A stretch of DNA of 10,024 bases from an uncultured Hyphomicrobiales bacterium. Lineage in GTDB: Bacteria; Pseudomonadota; Alphaproteobacteria; Rhizobiales; Beijerinckiaceae. Location of the stretch: contig CAIXDD010000245.1 in assembly GCA_903918155.1 (NCBI GenBank), forward strand, positions 1 to 10,024. The letters are read 5' to 3'. How positions within the stretch are numbered: position 1 is the stretch's first letter; every line of letters starts with the position of its first letter. Positions 1 to 7,402 of this stretch are shown in pieces. The position numbers and the translations under genes are program-made. The notes below the pieces were generated by a model. The model saw only the letters and a program-made list of their open reading frames with translations, searched no databases and had not been told where the DNA came from.

Positions 1-193
1 CGCCCGCCTTCTGGTGAGCCGCCGCACGCTCTGGCTGCTCGATGAGCCCACGACCGCGCTGGACGCCGGCGCGCAGGCCCTTTTCGCGGAGCGCATGGCC
101 CGCCATCGCGCAGAGGGCGGCATGATCGTGGCCGCCACGCACGCCCCGCTGGGCCTTCACGACGTCGCCGAGTTGCGGCTGGGGGGCGCATGA
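1..193 (+). CDS. ccmA: Heme exporter ATP-binding protein CcmA, 3' part only
   Basis: This is the C-terminal 63 residues of an ABC-transporter ATPase, cut by the left edge of the window; the reading frame begins at base 2. The Walker B segment with its catalytic glutamate (LWLLDEPTTALD) and the switch histidine in AATHAPL are visible. Both are standard for the nucleotide-binding domain. The identity as CcmA follows from the directly coupled ccmB gene: the TGA stop at 191-193 overlaps the ccmB ATG at 190-192. CcmA supplies ATP hydrolysis for the CcmABCD complex, which releases heme-loaded CcmE in the periplasm during cytochrome c maturation. The protein is cytoplasmic and docked on CcmB. The signature motif and Walker A lie outside the window. 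Confidence 0.9.
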   Translation, partial: ARLLVSRRTLWLLDEPTTALDAGAQALFAERMARHRAEGGMIVAATHAPLGLHDVAELRLGGA

Positions 194-861
194 GCGGCAT
201 GTTCGCGGCCCTGCTCAAGCGCGACCTGCGCCTCGCCGGCCGGATCGGCGGCGGCGGCGCCATGGGCGTCGTCTTCTTCCTGATCCTCGTGACGATCACG
301 CCCTTCGCCATCGGCCCGGACCTGAACCTGCTTGCGCGGATCGGACCGGCGATCCTATGGATCGCGGCGCTGCTCGCCACGCTTCTTGGCCTCGACCGCT
401 TGTTCCAGATCGATCAGGAAGACGGCTCGCTGGACGTGCTGCGCATGTCCGACGCGCCGCTGGAGCTTGTGGTCCTGTCGAAATGCCTGGCCCATTGGCT
501 CGCGACCTGCCTGCCGCTCGTGCTCGCGGCGCCCCTCTTCGGCCTGATGCTGGCGCTCGACGGGGAGGCGCTGGCGGCGCTGACCGCGACCCTAGCGGCG
601 GGTACGCCGGCGCTGACCCTTCTGGGCGCCATCGGAGCCGCCTTGACGGCGAGCCTGCGCCGCGGCGGCCTGCTGATGGCGATCCTGATCCTGCCGCTCA
701 CCATTCCCGTGCTGATCTTCGGCGTGTCGGCCGCCGCCAGCGCGGGCTCGGCGACGACGCCCTTCCTGCCGCCCTTTCTGATTCTGGCCGCTCTGAGCCT
801 CGCGTCGCTGGCCTTGGCGCCCTTCGCAGCCGCAGCCGCCTTGCGCAGTCTGAACGATTGA
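190..861 (+). CDS. ccmB: Heme exporter membrane protein CcmB
   Basis: The product is a 223-residue hydrophobic protein, which is the usual CcmB length. It starts with the family-typical cytoplasmic stretch LLKRDLRLAGR and continues with about six membrane segments, roughly at residues 22-43, 50-67, 99-125, 131-154, 159-182 and 195-216. The segment 'GLDRLFQIDQEDGSLDVLRMS' region (about 67-87) between the second and third helices is highly characteristic of CcmB. The protein is the permease partner of CcmA in the inner membrane and works in system I cytochrome c maturation. The start is fixed by the ATGA overlap with ccmA, so translation is probably coupled. No ccmC or ccmD follows; the next gene is a YciI-family gene 63 nt downstream. 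Confidence 0.95.
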   Translation: MSGMFAALLKRDLRLAGRIGGGGAMGVVFFLILVTITPFAIGPDLNLLARIGPAILWIAALLATLLGLDRLFQIDQEDGSLDVLRMSDAPLELVVLSKCLAHWLATCLPLVLAAPLFGLMLALDGEALAALTATLAAGTPALTLLGAIGAALTASLRRGGLLMAILILPLTIPVLIFGVSAAASAGSATTPFLPPFLILAALSLASLALAPFAAAAALRSLND

Positions 862-870
862 GCGCGGACC

Positions 871-899
871 TTGCCGCCTGCAAACGGCTCGTCTAGCGT
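871..899 (+). promoter_or_regulatory. Possible sigma70-type promoter for the yciI-like gene
   Basis: In the 63-nt gap after ccmB there is TTGCCG (871-876), a 17-nt spacer and TAGCGT (894-899). The -35 element is good and the -10 element weak. Transcription would start near 906, about 20 nt before the ATG at 925. It would give the three small genes downstream a promoter separate from ccmAB. This was found by eye only. Confidence 0.35.
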
Positions 900-924
900 G
901 ACCGCGCCTTGCGAGGGAGACGAC

Positions 925-1212
925 ATGCATTTCGTGGCTCTTTGCGCCGACAAGCCCGGCGCCCTGCAGATCCGGCTCGATGCGCGCCCGCGCCATGTGG
1001 AATGGCTCGGCGCGCATGCCGGTCATGTGAAGGTCGCCGGTCCCTTTCTCGACGCCGAAGGGCGCATGGCGGGCTCCATGCTGATCCTCGATTGCGCCGA
1101 CGACGCGCAGGCGCGCGAGCTGCTCGCATCCGATCCTTACGCGCAGGCGGGGCTCTTCGAATCCGTGGAGCTGCGCCCATGGCGTTGGGTCGTCGGCGAG
1201 CCGAAGGCCTGA
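925..1212 (+). CDS. YciI-family protein
   Basis: The product is a 95-residue protein of the YciI-like (ferredoxin-like alpha+beta) family. Family signs are the N-terminal strand MHFVALCADKPG, the central RHVEWLGAHAGHVKVAGPF segment with its conserved histidine, and the C-terminal DPYAQAGLFESVELRPW block. The family fold resembles muconolactone isomerase, and an active-site His-Asp pair has been proposed, but its reaction is generally unknown. The start at 925 is preferred over 871 because the homologous region begins there and a purine-rich site (GAGGGAGA, 913-920) sits just upstream. The stop is 3 nt before the EVE-domain gene, so the two are probably cotranscribed. YciI-EVE adjacency is, from memory, common in Hyphomicrobiales. 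Confidence 0.85.
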   Translation: MHFVALCADKPGALQIRLDARPRHVEWLGAHAGHVKVAGPFLDAEGRMAGSMLILDCADDAQARELLASDPYAQAGLFESVELRPWRWVVGEPKA

Positions 1213-1215
1213 CCC

Positions 1216-1629
1216 ATGGCGCATTGGCTCGTCAAAAGCGAACCCGCCGTCTGGTCCTGGGACCAGCAGGTCGCCGCCGGCGCGAAAGGCACGCATTGGA
1301 ACGGCGTGCGCAACCATCTCGCCAAGCTGCACATGATCGCGATGAAAATCGGCGATCAGACCTTCTTCTACCATTCCAACGAGGGCAAGGAGATCGTCGG
1401 GATCGTCGAGGTCGTCAAGCTCTTCTATCCCGATCCCTCCGACGAGAGCGGCAAGTTCGGCATGGTCGATTTCAAGGCCGTGAAGCCGCTGAAGACCCCT
1501 GTCACGCTCGCGCAGGTGAAGGCGACCCCGTCGCTGGCGAAAATGTCGCTCGTCACCTCCATGCGCCTGTCCGTTCAGCCGGTCACCGACGCCGAATGGA
1601 AGATCGTGTGCAAGATGGGCGGCCTCTGA
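1216..1629 (+). CDS. EVE-domain protein
   Basis: The product is a 137-residue single-domain protein of the EVE family (relative of the PUA/YTH folds; THYN1 in animals). Visible family motifs are HWLVKSEP (residues 3-10), the hallmark HWNGVRN (27-33), the strand FFYHSN (50-55) and IVGIVEVV (60-67). The tail carries the usual SLAKMSLVTSMRLSVQPVT block. EVE domains have an aromatic pocket, and established work links them to recognition of modified DNA bases or RNA. Its target here cannot be deduced. It is a stand-alone version without fused nuclease or helicase. It lies 3 nt after the YciI-like gene and 14 nt before the DUF1761-type gene. The Shine-Dalgarno match is weak (AAGG near 1204), which fits translational coupling. 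Confidence 0.92.
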   Translation: MAHWLVKSEPAVWSWDQQVAAGAKGTHWNGVRNHLAKLHMIAMKIGDQTFFYHSNEGKEIVGIVEVVKLFYPDPSDESGKFGMVDFKAVKPLKTPVTLAQVKATPSLAKMSLVTSMRLSVQPVTDAEWKIVCKMGGL

Positions 1630-1643
1630 CCGGGGACGAGGCG

Positions 1644-2057
1644 ATGAAGGTCGATTGGATCGCGATCCTCTGCGCGACAGGGGCCTCCTGGGCGTTCGGG
1701 GCGGCTTGGTACGGCGCGCTCGCCCGCCCATGGATGGCGGCGGCGCGCCTGCCCGCGCCCGCCGCCGAAGGCGCGGGACGGGAGCGCCCGCCCGTCGCGG
1801 CGCTCGTCGTCTCCCTCGTCGCGCAATTCGTCATGGCGCTGATCCTCGCCGGCGTGCTGGCGCATACGGCGAAGAAGGGCGTGACCGTCGCCTCCGGGAT
1901 GACGGTGGGCGCGATCTGCTGGCTCGGCTTCGTGATCACGAGTCTGGCCGCCAACAATGTCTATCTGAAAGCGCGCCTGACGCTCACCCTGATCGACGGC
2001 GGCCATTGGCTGGGCGTTCTGCTGATTCAGGGCGCAGCGCTCGGCGCGCTTCTCTAA
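1644..2057 (+). CDS. DUF1761-type small membrane protein
   Basis: The product has 137 residues and four predicted membrane helices, roughly at residues 4-26, 52-73, 83-104 and 119-137. The N-terminal helix with the pattern W..I......W..GA.WYG.L...WM matches the DUF1761 family as I recognise it. The last helix follows a short polar turn, LIDGGHWLG. The family has no established function. The start at 1644 has GGGGA (1632-1636) at a good distance. The gene lies 14 nt after the EVE gene in the same direction, so a three-gene unit is likely. It ends 4 nt from the stop of the convergent mutT gene. Confidence 0.78.
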   Translation: MKVDWIAILCATGASWAFGAAWYGALARPWMAAARLPAPAAEGAGRERPPVAALVVSLVAQFVMALILAGVLAHTAKKGVTVASGMTVGAICWLGFVITSLAANNVYLKARLTLTLIDGGHWLGVLLIQGAALGALL

Positions 2058-2061
2058 CGTC

Positions 2062-2463
2062 TCAACTCACGAGATCGATCAGGGCGGGAATGAGGGGGAC
2101 GTCGGCTGGCGGCATGGGATAGGCGCGCAGCTCGCGCGGATGAACCCATTTCACCGCCTGCCCTTCCTGCGGCTGGACGAAGCCCTCCCACCGGCGACAC
2201 GCCCAGACAGGCATCAGGAGATGAAAGTCGTCATAGGCGTGGCTCGCGAACGTGACAGGCGCGAGACAGGTCTCCTTGACGACGATCCCCAGTTCTTCGC
2301 GCAATTCGCGGATGAGGCATTCCTCGGGCCGCTCGCCGGGATCGACCTTGCCGCCGGGGAATTCCCACAGGCCGGCGAGCGCCTTGCCTTCCGGCCTTTG
2401 CGCGATGAGGACGCGATCGTCGGCGTCGATCAGGACCGCCGCCGCCACCAGCAGAATTTTCAT
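2062..2463 (-). CDS. mutT: MutT-type Nudix hydrolase (8-oxo-dGTP diphosphatase-like)
   Basis: The product has 133 residues with a complete Nudix box, GX5EX7REUXEEXGU, at about residues 38-60: GKVDPGE, then RELREELGI. The N-terminus (MKILLVAAAVLIDADDRVLIAQRP) and the LAGLWEFPGGK segment are those of classical MutT proteins. These clean the nucleotide pool by hydrolysing 8-oxo-dGTP to the monophosphate. Other (d)NTP substrates are possible, since Nudix specificity is not readable from the box. All metal-binding glutamates are present. The Shine-Dalgarno site AGGAGA (complement of 2471-2476) lies 7 nt from the ATG. The gene is last in a probable operon with argJ and follows the lipoprotein gene by 30 nt. 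Confidence 0.92.
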   Translation of the reverse strand: MKILLVAAAVLIDADDRVLIAQRPEGKALAGLWEFPGGKVDPGERPEECLIRELREELGIVVKETCLAPVTFASHAYDDFHLLMPVWACRRWEGFVQPQEGQAVKWVHPRELRAYPMPPADVPLIPALIDLVS

Positions 2464-2493
2464 GGAACGCTCTCCTGAAGCGTCCCTAGCATA

Positions 2494-3003
2494 TCAGCGG
2501 CCGACGATCACCACGCGCGCCGTCTCGCTGCCGGAAACCCTCACGGCCTCGTACATGGCCCCGCCCTCGGGAAACAGGGCGCCCTCGCCGCGATAGATTT
2601 TCTGGGTCACTACGAAATAATCCCCCGGCGCCACGCCCTCGAAATGAAATCTGCCGGAGGATGTGGAGACCGTCGCCCGCGTGTTCGCGACATATTCGGG
2701 ATCGACCGGAACCTGCGGAATGTCGCGCGCCCGAATGAATTTCCTGGACCCGTAGAAATGGGCGATCCGGGCCCGCGCATAGGCGGTGGCCGGGACGAGC
2801 CGGACGGTCTCGCCGGCGGCGAGCCGCGTCTGGCCGTTCGGCAGAACGATGAACGCTTGTCCTTCGATCCGCCCCGCGCCGCGCTTGTGCACATAGGCGG
2901 CGTCCTGCGCCCTGAAATCAGCCGAAGACGGCGCGGGTCCGCGCGCCGTCTGGCAGGCGGGCAGGAAGAGAAGGACGAAAGCCAGACATGCGAATCGGCG
3001 CAT
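2494..3003 (-). CDS. Putative lipoprotein with carboxypeptidase-regulatory-like segment
   Basis: The product has 169 residues. The first 16 (MRRFACLAFVLLFLPA) form a lipoprotein signal peptide ending in a lipobox LPAC with Cys17 as the lipidation site, so the protein should be membrane-anchored in the periplasm. The C-terminal part, around TSSGRFHFEGVAPGDYFVVTQ (split at 115-134), resembles the beta-sandwich repeat seen in carboxypeptidase-regulatory-like (transthyretin-like) domains. An earlier segment, GRIEGQAFIVLPNG (44-57), looks like the first strand of the same fold. The start at 3003 is preferred to 3030 because AGGAG (complement of 3011-3015) lies 7 nt upstream and the signal peptide then begins directly with MRR. 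No enzyme motif is visible, and the function is unknown. Confidence 0.75.
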   Translation of the reverse strand: MRRFACLAFVLLFLPACQTARGPAPSSADFRAQDAAYVHKRGAGRIEGQAFIVLPNGQTRLAAGETVRLVPATAYARARIAHFYGSRKFIRARDIPQVPVDPEYVANTRATVSTSSGRFHFEGVAPGDYFVVTQKIYRGEGALFPEGGAMYEAVRVSGSETARVVIVGR

Positions 3004-3060
3004 CGGAGGGCTCCTGAGCCCCCCGAGCATGTCTCAATCCATTGTTTAGCTCAAGCTGTC

Positions 3061-4308
3061 TCAGCTGCGATAATCGCCGTTGATGGCGACATATTCCTTG
3101 GTGAGATCGCAGGTCCACACGACGTTGCGCCCCTTGCCGACTCCGACGTCCACGCGAATGTCGATCTTCTCACCTTTCATATAGGCGGAGACCTTCTCCT
3201 CGCTATAGGCGGGATCCCGCAGGCCCTTATGCGCGACGCGGAAATCGCCGAACCAGATGGCGAGCTTGTCGCGCTCCGCCTTTTCGCCGGACTTGCCGAC
3301 GGCGGCGACGACCCGTCCCCAATTCGCGTCTTCGCCGGCGACGGCGGTTTTGACGAGGGGCGAATTGGCGATGGACAGGGCGATGCGCTTGGCGGCGGCG
3401 GCGCTGGCGGCGCCCTCCACGGCGATCTCCACGAATTTCCGGCAGCCCTCGCCGTCGCGCACCACCTGATGGGCGAGATCGAGCAGGACCGCATCGAGAG
3501 CGCGCTTGAAAGACGCCAGGCGCCTGTCGGAGGCATCCGCGATTTTCGGCGCGCCGCGCTTGGCCGCCGCGCCCGTGGCGAACAACATCAGCGTGTCGGA
3601 GGTCGACGTGTCGCTGTCCACGGTGATCGCATTGAAACTGCCCTGGACGGAACGCGACAACATCGCCTGCAGGGCGGCGGCGGCGATCGGCGCGTCGGTG
3701 AAGACGAAGGACAACATCGTGGCCATATCGGGCGCGATCATGCCGGCGCCCTTCGCCATGCCGGCGATGGAGACTTCGACGCCTCCGATCTGCGCTTTCG
3801 CCGAGGCGATTTTCGGGAATGTGTCCGTCGTCATGATGGCGCGCGCGGAGTCAAGCAGACCGTCCGGTCGCGCAGCGCCGACGAGATCGTCCATCACGCC
3901 GTCGAATTTCGTCGCGTCGAGCGGCTCGCCGATCACGCCGGTCGATGCGATGAAAATCTCCGACACCGGCGCGCCTGTCGCCTTGCCGGCGATTTCCGCG
4001 GTGAGCTTCGCGGCCTTTGCGCCCGCCTTGCCGGTGAACGCATTCGCATTGCCGGAATTCACGACGACGGCCCGCGCCTTGCCGCCTTTCAGTTTCGCGC
4101 GGCACCAGTCGACCGCGGCCGACGGGCATTTCGACCGCGTGAACACGCCCGCCGCCTGAGTGCCTTTATCGAGCAGGGCGAGCATGACGTCGGTTCGTCC
4201 GGCGTAGCGAATTCCTGCTGCGGCCGTAGCGAAACGCACGCCCTCGACCGGCGGCGGGGTCTCGAAGGATTTTGGAGCGAGAGGCGAGAGAGGCGCCGGT
4301 TTTGCCAT
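3061..4308 (-). CDS. argJ: Bifunctional ornithine/glutamate N-acetyltransferase ArgJ
   Basis: The product has 415 residues, the normal ArgJ length. The proenzyme is cut by itself before the nucleophilic threonine; here that site is the DMA/TML junction in KGAGMIAPDMATML, making Thr197 the nucleophile and the start of the beta chain. Other hallmarks are NSGNANAFTG (84-93), STGVIGEPL (122-130), MTTDTFPK (159-166) and the C-terminal YVAINGDYRS, which closes the active site. ArgJ recycles the acetyl group from N-acetylornithine to glutamate in cyclic arginine biosynthesis; some members also use acetyl-CoA. The presence of argJ implies the recycling route rather than the ArgE route. AGGAT (about 4313-4320, - strand) is an acceptable ribosome site. 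It lies 51 nt downstream of the PPIase gene and 57 nt before the lipoprotein gene. Confidence 0.97.
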   Translation of the reverse strand: MAKPAPLSPLAPKSFETPPPVEGVRFATAAAGIRYAGRTDVMLALLDKGTQAAGVFTRSKCPSAAVDWCRAKLKGGKARAVVVNSGNANAFTGKAGAKAAKLTAEIAGKATGAPVSEIFIASTGVIGEPLDATKFDGVMDDLVGAARPDGLLDSARAIMTTDTFPKIASAKAQIGGVEVSIAGMAKGAGMIAPDMATMLSFVFTDAPIAAAALQAMLSRSVQGSFNAITVDSDTSTSDTLMLFATGAAAKRGAPKIADASDRRLASFKRALDAVLLDLAHQVVRDGEGCRKFVEIAVEGAASAAAAKRIALSIANSPLVKTAVAGEDANWGRVVAAVGKSGEKAERDKLAIWFGDFRVAHKGLRDPAYSEEKVSAYMKGEKIDIRVDVGVGKGRNVVWTCDLTKEYVAINGDYRS

Positions 4309-4359
4309 GGTCGAAACGATCCTGCGGATGACGGAAACGGATGAACGCGCAGCGCTGCG

Positions 4360-5187
4360 CTATTTCGGCGCGCCGGGAGCGGCCGGCTTGTCGCGCTCGA
4401 TGCGCGCGCCGGACCGCAACGACATGATGACGTCGGTCTGCGCCTTCTGGACGACGTAGCGTTCGATCTGGTCGCGCACCTCCTCAAGACGAGGAAACGG
4501 CTTTTCGCGCCGCGCTTCGAGCCGTATCACATGCCAGCCGAACTGGCTGCGCACGGGCTCCGACGTCTGCCCCGGCTGCAGTTTCGCCGCGGCTTCCGCG
4601 AATTCCGGCACCATGCGCTCCTTCACGAACCAACCCAGATCGCCGCCCTTGGCGCCGGGATCGCGCGAGACTTCGTCAGCGAGCTTGGCGAAATCCTCGC
4701 CGGTGAGAACGCGCCGCCAGACCGCGCGCGCCTGCGCCTCGGTTTCCACCAGAATGTGTCGCGCGCGCATCTCCACTTCAGGCGGCTGAGATTTGGCGGC
4801 CATTTCATAGACTTTTTGCATCTCCGCCTCGGTCAGCGAGTCGCGGGCGATCTTCGCGAGAAGCGTCTCCATCAACGCCTTGTCGCGCAGGAAAGCGAAC
4901 TTTCGCTTGAATTCCGCGCTGTCTGCGAAACGGTCCGCTTCGGCCTTGCGCGCGGCCAGCCGCATATCGATGAGATAATCGAGAACGAAAGACTCCTTCT
5001 GCTCGCCGGTCAGACCCTGCGGAATCGAGCTGGAGAGATCCTCTTCCGCAAGACGCACGTCGTCATCGGTGATTTCGACGCCTTCGATGCGCGCGACGAC
5101 GGCCGCTTGCGCCATGTGAGATCCGACCAGAAGGAAGGACGCGAGACCGGCTGCGACGAGGCGTCGGCCATTGCGGGAAGAGAACAT
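4360..5187 (-). CDS. Exported parvulin-type peptidyl-prolyl cis-trans isomerase (SurA/PrsA-like)
   Basis: The product has 275 residues. The N-terminus MFSSRNGRRLVAAGLASFLLVGSHMAQA is a Sec signal peptide with cleavage expected after AQA (about residue 28). A helical SurA-like N-domain follows (about 33-132, starting VARIEGVEITDDDVRLAEEDL). The parvulin domain covers about 140-225: RARHILVETEAQA at the start, a central DPGAKGGDLGWF and the end QFGWHVIRLE. It should assist folding of periplasmic and outer-membrane proteins. The start at 5187 is chosen over 5238 because GGAGA (complement of 5195-5199) sits 7 nt upstream and the signal peptide begins there. The C-terminus is proline/alanine-rich. 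Placement directly before argJ is, as I recall, a conserved alphaproteobacterial order. Confidence 0.92.
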   Translation of the reverse strand: MFSSRNGRRLVAAGLASFLLVGSHMAQAAVVARIEGVEITDDDVRLAEEDLSSSIPQGLTGEQKESFVLDYLIDMRLAARKAEADRFADSAEFKRKFAFLRDKALMETLLAKIARDSLTEAEMQKVYEMAAKSQPPEVEMRARHILVETEAQARAVWRRVLTGEDFAKLADEVSRDPGAKGGDLGWFVKERMVPEFAEAAAKLQPGQTSEPVRSQFGWHVIRLEARREKPFPRLEEVRDQIERYVVQKAQTDVIMSLRSGARIERDKPAAPGAPK

Positions 5188-5252
5188 CAGGACGTCTCCG
5201 GCGACAGCGCCCAAGCGGCGCATCGGCGGTGGCAACATGATTCAAAACGCGA

Positions 5253-5273
5253 GCGGGAGCAAGCAGGCCCCGC
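5253..5273 (-). terminator. Possible weak terminator after rlmN
   Basis: In the 127-nt space between rlmN and the PPIase gene, the - strand carries GCGGG and CCCGC arms around an 11-nt loop, followed a few bases later by TTTT. The stem is short and the T-run is not adjacent, so this is only a candidate. The rest of the gap shows no clear promoter to me, although the PPIase-argJ operon probably starts here. Confidence 0.25.
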
Positions 5274-5314
5274 GATCGGCTGAAGCACGACCACGTCGCC
5301 GCGGGTCCGGCCTG

Positions 5315-6526
5315 TCAGTCTTCCATGAGGCGGGCGCGGGCGCGCAGTTTCTCGGTCTCGCTCTTCAGCTGGCCGCAGGCTGCGAGAATGTCGCGGCCGC
5401 GCGGGGTGCGCACCGGACTCGCATAGCCCGCGTTGAAAACGATATCCGAGAATTGTTCGATCACGTCCCAGTCGGAACATTCATATTTGGCGCCGGGCCA
5501 CGGATTGAACGGGATGAGATTGATCTTGGCGGGAATTCCCTTGAGCAGGCGCACGAGTTCGCGCGCGTCGGCGGGCGAATCGTTGACGCCCTTCAACATC
5601 ACATATTCAAACGTGATGCGCCGCGCGTTCGACAGGCCCGGATAGTCCCGGCAGGCCTGAAGCAATTCCTTGATCGGATATTTCTTGTTCAGCGGCACGA
5701 GCGTTTCACGCAGGTCGTCGCGCACCGCATGGAGCGATATGGCGAGCATGGTTCCCGCCTGCTCGCCCAATCGCGGAATTTCAGGAACGACGCCTGACGT
5801 GGACACCGTGATGCGCCGCTTGGAGAGGGAAAGCCCGTCCCCGTCCGACAGGATTCCGATGGCGTCGCAGACATGATCGAAATTATAGAGCGGCTCGCCC
5901 ATGCCCATGAAGACGATGTTCGAGACGGCGCGCACGCCTTCGCCGGACGGAATGAGCCCGTCGGAAGGCGGCGTCAGGCCGGGATAATCGCCGAGCTGGT
6001 CGCGCGCGGCGACCAATTGCTGCACGATCTCCTGCGACGTCAGATTGCGGACGAGCTTCTGCGTGCCGGTGTGACAGAACGTGCATGTGAGCGTGCAGCC
6101 GACCTGACTGGAGACGCAGAGCGTGCCGCGGTCGCTCTCAGGAATGTAGACGCATTCGATCTCGGCGCCGCGGGCCTTGTCGGCCAGAAGATCGCCGGGG
6201 GCCGGCGCCAGGCGAAACAGCCATTTGCGCGTGCCGTCGCTCGAAACCTGCTGGGAAATCATGGCGGGGCGCGCCAGCGTGAACCGCGCGTCGAGATCCT
6301 TGCGCAGATGCTTGGACACATTGAGCATGCGATCGAAATCGCTGGCGCCCTGAAAATAGATCCAGTGCCACAATTGCGAGACGCGCATGCGCACGTCCCG
6401 CTCGGGCACGCCCGTGGCGCGCAAGGCGTCGCCAAGCTGCGCGCGCGTGAGCCCCACCAGCGATGGTTTCGCCGGAGCCTCGCCCGTCACGGGCGCAAAA
6501 TCGCAAGCGGATGGCGCGACAGACAT
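5315..6526 (-). CDS. rlmN: Dual-specificity RNA methyltransferase RlmN (23S rRNA m2A2503 / tRNA m2A37)
   Basis: The product has 403 residues. The radical-SAM cluster motif CX3CX2C is Cys144, Cys148 and Cys151 within GCTLTCTFCHTGTQ, preceded by the family hallmark LCVSSQVGC. The SAM-binding GMGEP is at 208-212. The C-terminal cysteine that is methylated during the reaction (Cys355 in E. coli) corresponds to Cys384 in ILAACGQL. All parts of the RlmN mechanism are therefore present. The enzyme methylates C2 of A2503 in 23S rRNA and A37 in some tRNAs, in the cytoplasm. AGGGA (complement of 6533-6537) lies 6 nt from the ATG. The first 24 residues are an extra, low-conservation extension. The gene lies downstream of the outer-membrane protein gene but is separated from it by a strong terminator. 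Confidence 0.97.
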   Translation of the reverse strand: MSVAPSACDFAPVTGEAPAKPSLVGLTRAQLGDALRATGVPERDVRMRVSQLWHWIYFQGASDFDRMLNVSKHLRKDLDARFTLARPAMISQQVSSDGTRKWLFRLAPAPGDLLADKARGAEIECVYIPESDRGTLCVSSQVGCTLTCTFCHTGTQKLVRNLTSQEIVQQLVAARDQLGDYPGLTPPSDGLIPSGEGVRAVSNIVFMGMGEPLYNFDHVCDAIGILSDGDGLSLSKRRITVSTSGVVPEIPRLGEQAGTMLAISLHAVRDDLRETLVPLNKKYPIKELLQACRDYPGLSNARRITFEYVMLKGVNDSPADARELVRLLKGIPAKINLIPFNPWPGAKYECSDWDVIEQFSDIVFNAGYASPVRTPRGRDILAACGQLKSETEKLRARARLMED

Positions 6527-6570
6527 GATGCGTCCCTGTTCGGGAGGCTGATACCACGCGACGCCCGAAA

Positions 6571-6600
6571 CGAAAACGCCCGCGCATCGCTGCGCGGGCG
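6571..6600 (-). terminator. Rho-independent terminator of the outer-membrane protein gene
   Basis: A perfect 10-bp stem (CGCCCGCGCA, 6577-6586, paired with 6591-6600) with a 4-nt loop is followed on the - strand by TTTTCGTTTCG. It starts 26 nt after the stop of the beta-barrel gene. This is the clearest intrinsic terminator in the window and makes rlmN transcriptionally separate from the gene upstream. Confidence 0.85.
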
Positions 6601-6626
6601 GCTGCCGCCTCAGTGAGGCCGCAAGA

Positions 6627-7298
6627 TCAGTAGCGGGAGACGGCGGGCGCGCCGAAGCGATAGTTCACGCCAAGCTTCGCGGCGTCGACCGTGGTCTTCG
6701 CGGAAGCGGCGCCGAACGTCTCCTTGCCCAGATCGTAGTGGAGGTATTCAGCCTTGACCGACCAATTGCGGTCGACGGCGTATTCCATGCCGGCGCCGGC
6801 GGTCCAGCCCACGCGCATCTCGGACGCGGAAGCGCCCGTCGTGTCGCTCAGTTTCAAACCGCCGAAGCCAAAGCCGCCGGTGCCGTAGAAGAGGACGTTG
6901 TTGGCCGCAAAGCCGGCGCGCGCGCGGGCCGAGCCGAGATAGTTCAGCTTGGAGCTGCAGGTCTGCGGCGCCGTCTGGCAAACCGCCGAGCCGGAGACGT
7001 CGGCCCAGTTCAAGTCGCCTTCCGCGCCCAGAACGAAGGAGCCCATCTGGTGATTGTAGCCGAGCTGGCCGCCGGCGAGCCAGCCGTCGGTTTCAGCCGA
7101 ACCGGTGCGGCCGGCGCTGAACTTGGAATCGCCCCAGCCATAGCCGGCGTTGACGCCGGCGTAGAAGCCCGACCACGCGAAAACGGGGGACGCGTAGGGC
7201 GCGGGGGCGACGGCGGCCGAGCGGCGGGGCAGATCGGCGGCGGAGGCGGCGGCCGGCGCAAGCAGAAGCGCCGAAACAGCGATGATTTTCTTGAACAT
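6627..7298 (-). CDS. Outer-membrane beta-barrel protein, Omp25/Omp31-like
   Basis: The product has 223 residues. It begins with a signal peptide, MFKKIIAVSALLLAPAAASA, with cleavage expected near residue 20-21. It then shows the DLPRR leader and the WSGFYAGVNAGYGWG segment typical of rhizobial small beta-barrel porins (Omp25/Omp31/RopB type). Alternating strands follow, including LGSARARAGFAANNVLFYGTG, and the barrel ends with VKAEYLHYDLGK and GVNYRFG. The protein should sit in the outer membrane as an eight-stranded barrel; a porin function is not proven. A cysteine pair in CQTAPQTC (one predicted external loop) could form a disulfide. GGAG (complement of 7305-7308) lies 6 nt from the ATG. 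The gene is probably monocistronic, with its own terminator. Confidence 0.9.
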   Translation of the reverse strand: MFKKIIAVSALLLAPAAASAADLPRRSAAVAPAPYASPVFAWSGFYAGVNAGYGWGDSKFSAGRTGSAETDGWLAGGQLGYNHQMGSFVLGAEGDLNWADVSGSAVCQTAPQTCSSKLNYLGSARARAGFAANNVLFYGTGGFGFGGLKLSDTTGASASEMRVGWTAGAGMEYAVDRNWSVKAEYLHYDLGKETFGAASAKTTVDAAKLGVNYRFGAPAVSRY

Positions 7299-7402
7299 TC
7301 TCAGCTCCAGGGTACGTTAACCGTGAGCGATCAATTAAACTTCGGCGCGTCTCCGAGCCGGTTACATTGTTCGAAATGGAGCCGTTCGTATCGCTATCGC
7401 TA

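Noticed and set aside
592..1731. A 379-codon open frame on the - strand opposite ccmB, the YciI-like gene and the EVE gene
   Set aside because: Its product is arginine/glycine/histidine-rich with no domain. Three recognisable genes occupy the other strand.
2644..4344. A 566-codon open frame on the + strand opposite the lipoprotein and argJ genes
   Set aside because: It is a GC-rich shadow of argJ with arginine/glycine/histidine-rich, low-complexity composition and no ribosome site. The - strand genes have clear family motifs.
5188..5238. Upstream ATG (5238) as the PPIase start
   Set aside because: It would put 17 extra residues before a good signal peptide. GGAGA lies at the right distance from the ATG at 5187.
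7368..7382. TTCGAAATGGAGC as a possible att duplicate of the tRNA T-arm (ATTCGAACCCC)
   Set aside because: Only the common TTCGAA core is shared; this is too short to claim a direct repeat.
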